Assembly (NCBI RefSeq): GCF_963678635.1
Contig: NC_087065.1
Location: 30,814,252-30,878,251, forward strand
Direction of reading: 5' to 3'
Length of the DNA stretch: 64,000 bases
Source: Symsagittifera roscoffensis
Taxonomy: Eukaryota; Xenacoelomorpha; Acoela; Convolutidae
Both the position numbers and the translations under genes were made by a program. The notes under the pieces are model-generated. The model saw only the letters and a program-made list of their open reading frames with translations. It ran no database searches and was not told where the DNA came from. Below, in pieces: positions 45,922 through 55,596 of this stretch. Numbering within the stretch: the first letter of the stretch is position 1; every line of letters begins with the position of its first letter.

Positions 45922-46221
45922 CTAGGCGGACAACGCCTTCCTGGTCATGTCGTTCCTTGGGCACGGCGTGAAATTCACATCCGTGTGGGATATCTCCGGA
46001 TGGTCATAACTGGAAGATAAACCTTCAGTTTGTAGTGACGCCATGCGCTCATCGTACAAAGACTTCCAGCTTTTCTTGGCCTTCGAACCCGTTTGTTCTT
46101 CACTTGGGCTTATACTCGACATCATCGCGTTCTTGCTCTGCTTGGCCAGAGATGAGTGGGTATTGGCTGGATGTGAAAGTTCTTTTCTCCACTTATGACT
46201 CTTAGTCTCCGATTTGGACAT
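45922..46221 (-). pseudogene. Gag-like N-terminal ORF, part 2 (pol-linked copy)
   Basis: 99 codons. It overlaps part 1 by 100 bases in another frame, starting MSKSETKSHKWRKELSHPAN, with SISPSEEQTGSKAKKSWKS and a TAG end. The same overlap and the same TAG exist in the second copy (49896-50195), so both preceded the duplication. Disordered, basic and serine-rich. Confidence 0.65.
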
Positions 46222-46613
46222 CCCCTGAACAACATTTCCTCTCGCGGCTCGACCTCGGAACGCTCCGAGGTCTCCTCCGTCCTCTCGACGTCCGCCCGTC
46301 CGAGGTCCCCGCTCGGCTCAAAATCGGGTCGAATAAGCGTTCGTTCCCCTTGTTCAAAGGGGTCCATAAGTGCTTCGCTCGCCGGTCCGGCCTCGGCGCT
46401 TCGCCCTTGATCGCCATCGAGGTTTTTCTCGCTTCTTAGTTTCATTTCACTCACTGAAATATCAGCTTGACCCTTAGACGATTCGTTGTCAGCAAAAACG
46501 TCTGAAACACTGCTAAACGAAGATTGGCTACGCCTAGTTTTAAACGTTCGCGTGTTTCCCTTGCTCAGCCTGGGAATCTTAGAAGTCACTCCTAGCGAGT
46601 CTCTACGCTGCAT
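46122..46613 (-). CDS. Gag-like N-terminal ORF, part 1 (pol-linked copy)
   Basis: I choose the ATG at 46611-46613 (MQRRDSLGVTSKIPRLSKGN) because the upstream residues (tyrosine-rich) look non-coding, though the frame stays open to 46670. Serine/arginine-rich start, then acidic sequence (RSEKNLDGDQGRSAEAGPAS, RADVERTEETSERSEVE). Likely the first segment of Gag or a separate small ORF. Unknown fold. Confidence 0.6.
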   Translation of the reverse strand: MQRRDSLGVTSKIPRLSKGNTRTFKTRRSQSSFSSVSDVFADNESSKGQADISVSEMKLRSEKNLDGDQGRSAEAGPASEALMDPFEQGERTLIRPDFEPSGDLGRADVERTEETSERSEVEPREEMLFRGCPNRRLRVISGEKNFHIQPIPTHLWPSRARTR

Positions 46614-47336
46614 ACTTTGTAATAAATAACAATATTCGTAGAATTTAATGGCAATGTACACGTACCGCAAATAAGTTCAAGTTATTTTACTTAAAGCTGC
46701 CTACTCGATTTCGTCAGTACCAAAAATGTCTCTTAGATTTCTCGAGGATAATATTAGTGACTCAGCTAAAGTTATATTCAGGGCCTACTCAGTATTGATA
46801 CAATGCTAACTCAACCCCGTTGTATAGTATAACAGTATCACAAAGTTTTCACAAGATATAATCAATACACAAAACACAATTGATAATCAGATAAGAATAT
46901 CCTACAGGTGACAGCGACCTTTCGTCAGTATCAATTTACCGAGATCAATTTTCTATGGGGGGTTGTTTTAACTTCTTCGGAGGGTCTCGTGGAAAATTTC
47001 CACTAAGGAGGGTTGCTAAGGGGCTTAAGTCACTCCGGAGGGTTACTTCGGAGGGTTCCCAAAAAATCAGGAAAAAGGGTTATTTTACCGCGATAAAGCC
47101 TCCGAATGCGGTGTAACTTACTTGAAACCAGGTTGGCTGACACGGTCAACCTTCCCAGTAGGATAAAAAGGTGTTTTAATAAAATTTTCTGCCGCTCGGA
47201 GGGTTACCTATAATTTGGACCCTCCGAACCAACAAATTCTAAAAAGTTTTTCTTTTCCGAGATTATCAACCCAAAAACGGTTGCGGTCCGAAAAAGTGGT
47301 CAAAAACGTCGACTTATGGTACCAAAATTATCACAT
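46614..47336 (-). promoter_or_regulatory. LTR-like/leader sequence in front of the pol-linked copy
   Basis: 46614-46955 matches 50588-50925 (leader of the other copy). 46955-47335 matches 51520-51790 except for about 110 bases present only here (47145-47255). It contains GGAGGGT at about 46979, 47009, 47038, 47051 and 47198. The left end abuts the truncated gag of the other copy at 47337. On the minus strand it starts TGATAATTTTGG. It may act as promoter or leader; this rests on position and repetition. Confidence 0.5.
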
Positions 47337-47886
47337 GTGATGCCAGATCGGCTTCGCAACCTATGTGTACCGCATCCTGTTCAAGCATGGCATTGTGTAC
47401 GATTCGTCGCACCTTCAGCTCTTCTTGGCCAATGTATATCCGGCCTACCTGATCACTCGCATCAGTTACGTGAGCTTTTGTGTAGATATTGATGCCTTCC
47501 ACATTCATCAGAATCGGATATGGGCCATGGACCTCAATGTAATGTCCATCCACTCTCATCAGCCTCGGACCTCCTGTCGTGAGCAGCGCTCGCACTGCCC
47601 TGGAGTCCAGCTTTGGAAACTTCTCCCTCAGGTAGTCTGCATAAATGTCCAGGTGGACCAGCGTAATCTCGGACGGTTCACTGAAGTTCTTGACCACCTG
47701 GTGTCCTGCGGCCGAGATAATGGACATTATCTTTGTCCCTTTTTTCGTCATGGCAAAAGTTCCATCCGATATGACGTTTAGTTTTAATCCCTGCTTTCTG
47801 GGTTCCTGTGTGTCCTCTTTCGTTGTTTTACTCAAAACGTCAAAATTTCCCAAAAATCTGTGCTCTCCAGTTCCGACCTTACCCAT
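47337..47886 (-). pseudogene. Pre-protease ORF, truncated (second 5' copy of element 2)
   Basis: 190 open codons (47886-47314, the last few outside element coding sequence). Words: DVLSKTTKEDTQEPRKQGLK, SIISAAGHQVVKNFSEPSEI, HLDIYADYLREKFPKLDSRA and RLMRVDGHYIEVHGPYPILM. The same segment lies before the protease in the pol-linked copy. It ends at 47337 where the next LTR-like sequence begins, so protease and the rest of pol are missing. Confidence 0.75.
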
Positions 47887-48233
47887 TGCTCAACTTCTTT
47901 CGTGGCTAGCTCCTGTTGGACATTCTGCAACGCTGTCCTTGCTGTCAAACCATAATCCACCTTGAGCGGGCCGGCCGACTCTGCCTCCAAGCTCGAGGCT
48001 ACCACCTCGTCAGGCATGGTCTTCACCTTCTTAGTCGTAAAAGTGCTCGGTGTTGTCTCTTTTCTTCGAGATTCAGCCTCGTTCATCAGACGTGCTCGAC
48101 TTGCTTTGACGCCCAAAAGCGCCTCTTCATGGCGGGGATGTTTTGCGTCCACCAATGCATCCCAAAATTGAGTGCAGTCCGACTTGAAGTGTCCCTCCCA
48201 ATTACAGAAGAAGCACCTCGGTCTATACTTCAT
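47832..48233 (-). pseudogene. Gag nucleocapsid with second zinc knuckle (second 5' copy)
   Basis: 133 codons. The knuckle CFFCNWEGHFKSDC at 48175-48216 is a full C-X2-C-X4-H-X4-C. The start overlaps the preceding ORF stop as ATGA (48230-48233), a -1 relation. The end overlaps the following frame near 47860. Binds RNA in the particle. Confidence 0.85.
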
Positions 48234-48994
48234 AATGAGCCCTCTAACGTACTCTTCGCGTCCTCGTCGGTCGCATCAACGTCGTCGAGAAAGTGGCCTA
48301 TCGCCTTCATGTTCTGTTTGTAAGCAGAACATGCGGAAACATGGTGGTCCATCGAGCCACAATCTGCAGAGGACCTCCTCTTATCCATGTCGTCGCGAGG
48401 TTTGTACCAACTGGAGTTCGCGCCAGTGTTTGTTCCGCTGTAGTTGCCATAATTGCTGTAGTGGTTTTGCGCCATCGGTTTTATGAGCAAGTACTCACGC
48501 GACTTCATACGCAAATCATCGGGCGTGGGTACCTGGTCAAGCGACAGGGTGAAGAGTGTGGCTAGCATTGTTTTTAACTCTTCACTCTTCACTCCATCCA
48601 TGAACTTCGAGGCAATCGCTAAGTTCCGCTCGGAAATTCTCTCATCGGGGTTACTTCTCCTCCTAAGTAATTCAAGGTCGTCCAAAAACTTGTCTATGGA
48701 TTCGTCATCTCTTTGACGCCTCTTCCCGAACTTCACCATAGCCTGATGCCCTTGTACTCCAGAGTCGAAACGATTCAGCAGGATGTCAAATATCTTGCGA
48801 GCACTGTCTCGTTCAATTGCCCTTTTCGCCATTACACAATTCAGGGCGGTACCCTCCAGGTTGCTTCTCAGTGCGCTGCATTCCTGTTTCTTTGAGAGAT
48901 TCTCCTCTTCAAAGTGCAACTTCATCACCTCTATCCAAGTATCAATGCAGCCGTCTGATTCGTCTTTGTATGATTTCGGCTTTTTTAGTGTCCT
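48230..48994 (-). pseudogene. Gag capsid and first zinc knuckle (second 5' copy)
   Basis: 232 open codons from 48928, with in-frame sequence back to TGA 48995. Words: EVMKLHFEEENLSKKQEC, ALNCVMAKRAIERDSARKIF, FLDDLELLRRRSNPDERISE and NLAIASKFMDGVKSEELKTM, a typical helical retrotransposon capsid. A Tyr/Asn/Gly stretch leads to a knuckle (48329-48370) whose first Cys is Ser (SADCGSMDHHVSAC). The pol-linked copy lacks this whole part. Confidence 0.85.
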
Positions 48995-49359
48995 TCATGG
49001 CCTCTCTACTCTCTCGGTTGACATCGAGATTTTGGTAATGAATGTCTCGACAGATCTGTTCAGAGGCTCAAAGAAGAATACATCGTCGTGTCCTGTAAGA
49101 CCGTAGTCAGATCTGGGACCGATCTGACTTGTGGCACAGTGGGCAATCTTGTCTCCGGGGTGGCATCCGTCTCCGGCGGAACCGGGTTCGTCCAACCTGG
49201 CCTCGATGGGGCTGACCTGGGCCGCTCCCTATTCCTAGATTCGTAATTCGCTCTCGAATTTTGCTGGACCCCGGCATAGTTGCCTGCTCCATCTCCATCA
49301 TTCGCCTGGCGTGAGCGCTCCCTTGGGTTGGAACGCTCCTTCCGATTACTTCCGTTCAA
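48995..49359 (-). pseudogene. Gag region between N-terminal ORFs and capsid (second 5' copy)
   Basis: Frames SNRKERSNPRERSRQANDGD to TTVLQDTTMYSS (49359-49060) and FEPLNRSVETFITKISMSTE (to 48995) overlap with a shift near 49090. Matches 45058-45300 of the other copy up to about 49070. Confidence 0.6.
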
Positions 49360-49883
49360 GATCTCGTCGGAAGTTTCCGCATCATCAGGTCAGTTTTGGC
49401 ATCTAACCTTTTTTCGAGGTTAGCCATCGTATGAGCATAGATAATGTCGTGATCGTTCAACAATCGCTCGATCTCTCTAGTCATCCTAGCCTCTCTTACC
49501 TCTGACTCCTTGTTTGCATGTGCCAAGCTCTCCGCCAGGCCTTGATCGGTGTTGCGAATCAATTGAGCCTGATCGACTCTCGCCTGCGACTTCACGTGTG
49601 TCAGTTCATCTCGCAAATTCTCTCGACCCCGGTGAGCTCTCTCGTCAACTTGATCTATTCTTTTAGTCATGTCCCGTCGCAGTTCATCCAGACCAGTCAT
49701 TACGCCAGCAAACATGTCACTTATATCGCCAGCTGCCCCCAATGTCGAGGTTAGCCCCAGAGAAGATGAGGTCAAATGCGGCTGCAGTCTGGTACTTGAT
49801 GACGCGCCGCCCTTTTGCTTGCCCATCGACATCATGAACCTGTCGAACGTTGAGGACGCTCCCATCGTTATCCCATCAGACAT
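49356..49883 (-). pseudogene. Gag-like N-terminal ORF, part 3 (second 5' copy)
   Basis: 175 codons, undeleted version of 45508-45909. After the coiled-coil stretch it goes on with RMTREIERLLNDHDIIYAHT and MANLEKRLDAKTDLMMRK. A shift at the GATGATG run near 49380 leads to the next frame (DAETSDEILNGSN). The shift is shared with the other copy. Confidence 0.65.
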
Positions 49884-49895
49884 GGGCCTAGTCGG

Positions 49896-50195
49896 CTAGG
49901 CGGACAACGCCTTCCTGGTCATGTCGTTCCTTGGGCACGGCGTGAAATTCACATCCGTGTGGGATATCTCCGGATGGTCATAACTGGAAGATAGACCTTC
50001 AGTTTGTAGTGACGCCATGCGCTCATCGTACAAAGACTTCCAGCTTTTCTTGGCCTTCGAACCCGTTTGTTCTTCACTTGGGCTTATACTCGACATCATC
50101 GCGTTCTTGCTCTGCTTGGCCAGAGATGAGTGGGTATTGGCTGGATGTGAAAGTTCTTTTCTCCACTTATGACTCTTAGTCTCCGATTTGGACAT
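49896..50195 (-). pseudogene. Gag-like N-terminal ORF, part 2 (second 5' copy)
   Basis: Same 99 codons as 45922-46221, ending in the same TAG with PTRP and then the part 3 start in frame. Confidence 0.65.
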
Positions 50196-50587
50196 CCCCT
50201 GAACAACATTTCCTCTCGCGGCTCGACCTCGGAACGCTCCGAGGTCTCCTCCGTCCTCTCGACGTCCGCCCGTCCGAGGTCCCCGCTCGGCTCAAAATCG
50301 GGTCGAATAAGCGTTCGTTCCCCTTGTTCAAAGGGGTCCATAAGTGCTTCGCTCGCCGGTCCGGCCTCGGCGCTTCGCCCTTGATCGCCATCGAGGTTTT
50401 TCTCGCTTCTTAGTTTCATTTCACTCACTGAAATATCAGCTTGACCTTTAGACGACTCGTTGTCAGCAAAAACGTCTGAAACACTGCTAAACGAAGATTG
50501 GCTACGCCTAGTTTTAAACTTTCGCGTGCTTCCCTTGCTCAGCCTGGGAATCTTAGAAGTCAATCCTAGCGAGTCTCTACGCTGCAT
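50096..50587 (-). CDS. Gag-like N-terminal ORF, part 1 (second 5' copy)
   Basis: Same ORF as 46122-46613 with a few substitutions (for example KSKGSTRKFKTRR-type changes near the start). ATG chosen at 50585-50587 as in the other copy. Confidence 0.6.
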   Translation of the reverse strand: MQRRDSLGLTSKIPRLSKGSTRKFKTRRSQSSFSSVSDVFADNESSKGQADISVSEMKLRSEKNLDGDQGRSAEAGPASEALMDPFEQGERTLIRPDFEPSGDLGRADVERTEETSERSEVEPREEMLFRGCPNRRLRVISGEKNFHIQPIPTHLWPSRARTR

Positions 50588-53460
50588 ACTTTGTAATAAA
50601 TAACAATATTCGTACAATTTAATGGCGATGTACGCGAACCGCAAAAAAGTTCAAGTTATTTTACTTAAAGCTGCCTACTCGATTTCGTCAGTACCAAAAA
50701 TGTCTCTTAGATTTCTCGATGATAATATTGGTGACTCAGCTAAAGTTATATTCAGGGCCTACTCAGTTTTGATATAATGCTAACTCAACCCCGTTGTATA
50801 GTATAACAGTATCACAAAGTTTTCACAAGATATAATTAATACACAAAACACAATTGATAATCAGATAAGAATATCCTACAGGTGACAGCGATTTTTCGTC
50901 AGTATCAATTTACCGAGAGCAGGGAACAACTTTTCTTCTCAAGTGAGTGTGTGTCTGCCTAATACACTCTTCGAGGTTTTCTTTTATGTGTTCCCGGATT
51001 GCCCGAGATTTCCTATTAAGTAGCTCAAGACAACCACACAACCAAAATGACAATCAAAAAAATTTGTGGTTCGGGTACTTCTAACAGACCCAATCTAGAA
51101 TCCAAAGTTGATCACGAATCCCCTGGTCAAATGGGCTCCTGTTATCTTAAAATGCACGCCCGTTAGTAGTTGACCTTTTATTCCAAATCTAAATGGATAT
51201 TCTAGTTGCTCAAACTGCCCCAGAAGATACCCCTAAATTTTCAATATGGAGGGTTGCTAAGAGGCTTTTAGTCATTCCGGGGGGTTACTCCGGAGGGTTG
51301 TTAAGACACTTAGCTTACCTCGGAGGGTTACTTCGGAGGGTACCTTAATCACCCAAGTTACTTCGGAGGGTCCTTCTAAACTTACTAAGGAGGGTCAATA
51401 AGAGGCTTAATACGCTCCGGAGGGTTACTTCGGAGGGTTCCCTCAAAATTTCAAATTCTTTGAAAATCACTTGTAAGGTCTCCTCTCCTACTAGTCTCAG
51501 AAGGTGTCAACACAAGCTAAATTCTCTGTGGGGGGTTGTTCTAGCTTCTTCGGAGGGTCTCGTGGAAAAATTCCACTGAGGAGGGTTGCTAAGGAGCTTA
51601 GCTGACTCCGGAGGGTTACTTCGGAGGGTTCCCAAAAATCTAGAAAAAGGGTTATTTTACCGCGATAAAGCCTCCGAATGCGGTGTAACTGACCTAAAAC
51701 CAAATTTTTCTTTTCCGAGATTATCAACCCAAAAACGATTGCGGCCCGAAAAAGTGGTCAAAAACGTCGACTTATGGTACCAAAATTATCCCGATCGATT
51801 GGCTAGTCTTTGAGAAATTGCCAAAAACGCGATTGTCAAAATGGCCTTATTCACCACCTATATAGGTTCTGAAAGACTTTTTCCGCAATTCCTATTGAAA
51901 ATCCTAAAAATAATTGAAACGAGCGTAGTAGCCGCGTACGGCACTCGGACAATGCAAAAAACCGGACCAAGTTGGTTTGGAGGCAAAAATTTGGCCAATA
52001 ACTATCAAAATTGGACCCTCCGATTCCTTCCTTTTCCAACCTTTAATTCGTTAGCTCTATCCACGGAGCTAATCGGAGGGTTACTCAAGAATTTCTCTGG
52101 CAGCCGAGCACGTTATGCTAGCCCACTCCTATCACAAAAATTTTATTGCTCTAACTCTAAAAACTCTAAAACTCGATCCCCAAAACAGATTGACAAAATT
52201 CAGAAAATTATCGAAATTTTGATCGAAAAATTTTCGTTTTTTCCAACTTCTACTGAGTACTTTCTCACGCGGTTTCTTTAGTCAGGGGGATCGAACTACG
52301 TAGCTACTCCCTATATAAAAGCTTTTTGCTGTTCGGAAAAGCTCAGATATCCAAAAATTTGGGGGTCTATAGTTTGGTCGAAAATCGGTAATTTTTTTAA
52401 CCAATTTTGGGTGTTTCTTGGGTCTCTAAATAGGAGATAGGTAATATATACTAAGGATAATAACCTATTAGTAGTCGTTAATGAAAAATACTATACCATC
52501 TTTTGCACCAAAATACCCGAACTAAGACCATTAACTCGGAAATTCGTGATCGATGGAGGGTACCATCGGACCGCGCCAATCGTGCCCCCCACTTCATAAG
52601 TTTTGAAGAAATAGTACCCGAACGATACTAAAATTGTTTCAACGATACCCAAAAGTCGTTGTGGATGTTGTCCCTGATGCCCCTGTTGAGTGTGGAACAC
52701 GTCGGTCAGCTTGCCACTTTACCCTCCGGGCACCGGCGAAATCACCATTAACGTGCTTAAATACTTAAATTACACTCCAGGGAGGGTACGCAACCCGTCA
52801 CCAAAACACACATTCTTTCTATCAGAAATGATATAAATCAATATGAAACAACAACAAATAGGAAGATCAGATGACATATCGTCCGGAAATAACATATAAA
52901 CTGTCACTTTATGTTTTTTTTGTTTTTGGTCTTTTTTGGATTTTTTTACTGTTTTTTATACTTTTTTGTTTTCGAATAAATTTGTTTTTTGGCTTTACCT
53001 TGGTTATACACTATTTTTGTTTGGTTTTACGCTTTCTCTTTAATTGCTTTTGTTCCCGGGACCTTGGGACAAACGGGCTCATGACTTCCCACCTAAGCCT
53101 CCTGCCCCCGGAATTTTCGGTGTAAACTAAGTTAAAAAGCTAAATAGTACTAGGCGGAGGGTACGCACCTTCCCCTAGTACAATAAAGGTCATTAAGGCC
53201 TCTAACTCGGGCATACGCCCGAAGCGGAGGGTTCGTCGCTGAAACGTTTGCTGATCATGATGGTCTCGCGCCTTTAACAGGCCCACCCAGGAGCGCCATA
53301 AAAACGTCTTTGTAACATTCGCCCAAATACTATACAGTGACGGAGCGTAGAAAAACTACCTATTAACGACTGGCAGGCGTCAGTTACTTGATTTCTACTC
53401 GTTTTTCACCGTCTCGACCTTGCCAGTTGATTTTCTGGTCTGTTTAGGGCTAAATAAAAA
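50588..53460 (-). promoter_or_regulatory. Long leader/LTR-like region of element 2
   Basis: No convincing ORF on the minus strand; a 146-codon plus frame at 51841-52281 lacks motifs. It has at least 17 copies of GGAGGGT in one orientation (examples 51247, 51292, 51322, 51335, 51365, 51418, 51431, 51551, 51609, 51622, 52075, 52554, 52782, 53156, 53225). The word pair TCCGGAGGGTTACTTCGGAG recurs at about 51290-51335, 51416, 51607 and 47036. If the 733-bp repeat is the LTR, this is a 2.9-kb leader. Confidence 0.5.
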
Positions 53461-54193
53461 GTTACTATTTTAAGGCCATAAGTCAAACGACTTTTGATCA
53501 GCTTTCGTTTACATGCGAACACAACCACATAGCTGGGTCTCGGATCCTCAGACTACGTGATTGCTATTAAAAACACGGCTCGAATAACCTATTTTACTAT
53601 GTTTTTGATGACAGTTCTATATTAATTCCAATGGAGATGGATTGACCCTTTCCTCTTCCTAGCTACTCATATTCTAAAGTATCAAATAATACCGGTGTCA
53701 ATTCAAAGTTCTATGGCATCAGAGTTGCTAAAAAGTTAGTTTGCTTTAGTCTTTCACCATATATCAGTCTCTGGGGGAGCGAGCCTCCGCTTCCGTGATT
53801 TCTTCGATATAACGTCCTTATCACTCCGAATTCGTGGCACGGGAGGGTACTGCTCTCCACCACTTCCCCACCGAAGCCTCCTTTCCCACTATCTTTTTCT
53901 GCTAAAGGTCTTATCGTGCGTGATCGTCACGATAAGAGGCTTCGTTTTTCTGTGTTAATGTGCGACTGTTTTCCACTATATTTGCTGTTGTTCTGACTTT
54001 TTCACCTTTTTCGGTCAAAATGGCCGTTTTTTGTATTTCTGAGAAATATCCACTTGACAATCGAACTTTTGAAAATAGAAATTTCTAGAATATTTCTACC
54101 TTCCTTCGCAGCATTTTTCGTCGTTAAGGCCTTTTCTCGCTAACTCGTGTTTCGCCGGAAGGTTGCGCTGTGCCAATCTGGCAGAATGGCACA
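53461..54193. repeat. 733-bp direct repeat, right copy (candidate LTR)
   Basis: Right copy of 28361-29093. Starts GTTACTATTTTAAGG and ends AATGGCACA. The hairpin is kept and one pair longer: CTTATCGTG (53910-53918) with CACGATAAG (53928-53936). After it, element 1-type sequence resumes (AGAACTAAACAAACGCATAC). Confidence 0.75.
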
Positions 54194-54900
54194 AGAACTA
54201 AACAAACGCATACTTACACTAAGTATAAATTCATCCAAAATCACTTCAATTTACATACACCATCACGACAACCCCACCATCGATTTCAATTTATTAACTC
54301 TAAATACACATCACCGTTTTTCCTTGGTTTCACGTATTGCATTAAAATAGTAACTTTCAAGGCATCCTCCGCAACCATGATCCCATAACCCAGATGTATA
54401 TATTTTGACCACTAACCAAGACTTTCAACGTAGAAGAATCCCGACCACTAATTGTCCCGCATGAATACATAAAACCTGGCTTTGGCCACTGCTTCATACT
54501 AAAAACATCATTCGCATGATAGCAAAGCTACTAACCCCATCAGATGCCATACACGATCTGATGCTCCCTGTTACGTTTGCTCCCTTCATACTAAAAACAT
54601 CATTCGCATGATAGCAAAGCTACTAACCACATCAGATGCCATACACGATCTTTTCCCTAATGGATTCTTTCCCGATGATTAAGAAAGTATGAAATGAATA
54701 ATTTAAAAACTAACAAATTCGAAATAAAACTAACCATTCTTTATTAAATGTTTTTTCTCTTTCTTTAGTCTTTAGATCACGATCATCTACAAACAGAAAA
54801 ACCAAATAAAAATTACAGAGTCTTTCATAATTTATAAATTTCTATTAACAAACCTCAATGAATGATGAAGTAAAATTCCTTCCCCACAGTAGTAAAAACT
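54194..54900 (+). mobile_element. Downstream tail of element 1
   Basis: The stretch after the right repeat matches the reverse complement of element 3 at 61.85-62.11 kb. Both encode the words TKQTHTYT and INSKYTSPFF. The match continues with ACATCATTCG and ACTACTAACC words and then the acceptor-like CTAAC...TTTCTTTAG. About 1.1 kb of element 3 (62.1-63.25 kb) has no counterpart here, so sequence was lost where the 733-bp repeats sit. Confidence 0.75.
54492..54655. repeat. Tandem duplication, spacing 96 bp
   Basis: CTTCATACTAAAAACATCAT and the following 45 bases occur at about 54494 and again at 54590, nearly identical. It lies within the element 1 tail; element 3 has one copy. Confidence 0.85.
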
Positions 54901-55512
54901 TTGACTTAGACTTATTATTCCTCTATCTCACCACTCTTCTCAGGTATTCCATCGCCCTGTCCGTTTCAAGCAGCAGAATGGGCACAATTCTTGGCTTTTT
55001 GATTGGCACTCTTCTAGAATAAGCTCGTTCATTGAACATATAGCTCCCATTTTTTCTGAAATGCAGCAATTCAGTTAGTTACAAAATCATTCTATGATTT
55101 AAAGTTCCGAATTCCTAGCCCGGTACTGTCAGCTAAAATGAGGCTTTCGGTGCATACAATTGGTTCAAATAAGAGAAAAGAAAAGTTCTGGTCACTTTTT
55201 TTGCTGCTTGACAAACACAAAAACTTATAATATAGAATTCAAGTTTGATTGATAGTATATGTTCCTGAACAACTCAGTAGTTAGCACCATATGGTTTGTT
55301 ACAAACTCTGGCAGGTATCTCTAGATAGAAGTCAGTATGATAAGTGTAGTATGGTAAGTTTATCTTTAACCGTCTAAACTATGACCTCTAGATGAGATCG
55401 GAAGTTTGACATGCTGAAACTTTTTAAAACAAATTATAGCCCGCTTTCACTATTTCCGTCAAAATGCCGTCCTTCTCAGCTTCATTGCTTGTGATTTACT
55501 CCTCGGTGTGTC
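54901..55512. other. Non-coding stretch
   Basis: No gene or repeat relation recognised. Confidence 0.45.
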
Positions 55513-55541
55513 TTCTCTCTCTCTCTCTCTCTCTCTCTCTT
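55513..55541. repeat. (CT)n microsatellite
   Basis: About 14 uninterrupted CT dinucleotides on the plus strand. Confidence 0.9.
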
Positions 55542-55596
55542 TTCTTCTACGCTTCTGGCCGATTATCTGATTGGCTTGCTGAAGAACTAAGTGGAT

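Larger units (their letters stand above)
29094..53460 (-). mobile_element. Element 2: very large Ty3/gypsy-type retroelement with extra downstream coding region
   Basis: Minus-strand order: gag-like ORFs, zinc knuckles, protease, RT, RNase H, long linker, integrase with GPF motif, acidic Pol tail, two small ORFs, then about 8.5 kb of additional coding sequence. The base composition is much more balanced than element 1, marking a separate origin. The 5' part is present twice (51.8-47.34 kb truncated; 47.33 kb onward connected to pol), with a spacing near 3975 bases and about one or two differences per 100 bases by eye. About 14 frameshifts and more than 20 in-frame stops are visible. The 733-bp repeats on both sides are candidate LTRs. 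Confidence 0.8.

Noticed and set aside
51841-52281. 146-codon plus-strand ORF
   Set aside because: Lies in the leader/LTR-like region of a minus-strand element; no motif and no second copy.
53409-53426. Primer binding site (CCGTCTCGACCTTGCCA, complement starts TGG)
   Set aside because: It lies about 35 bases from the repeat edge instead of next to it, and I cannot match it to a known tRNA end.
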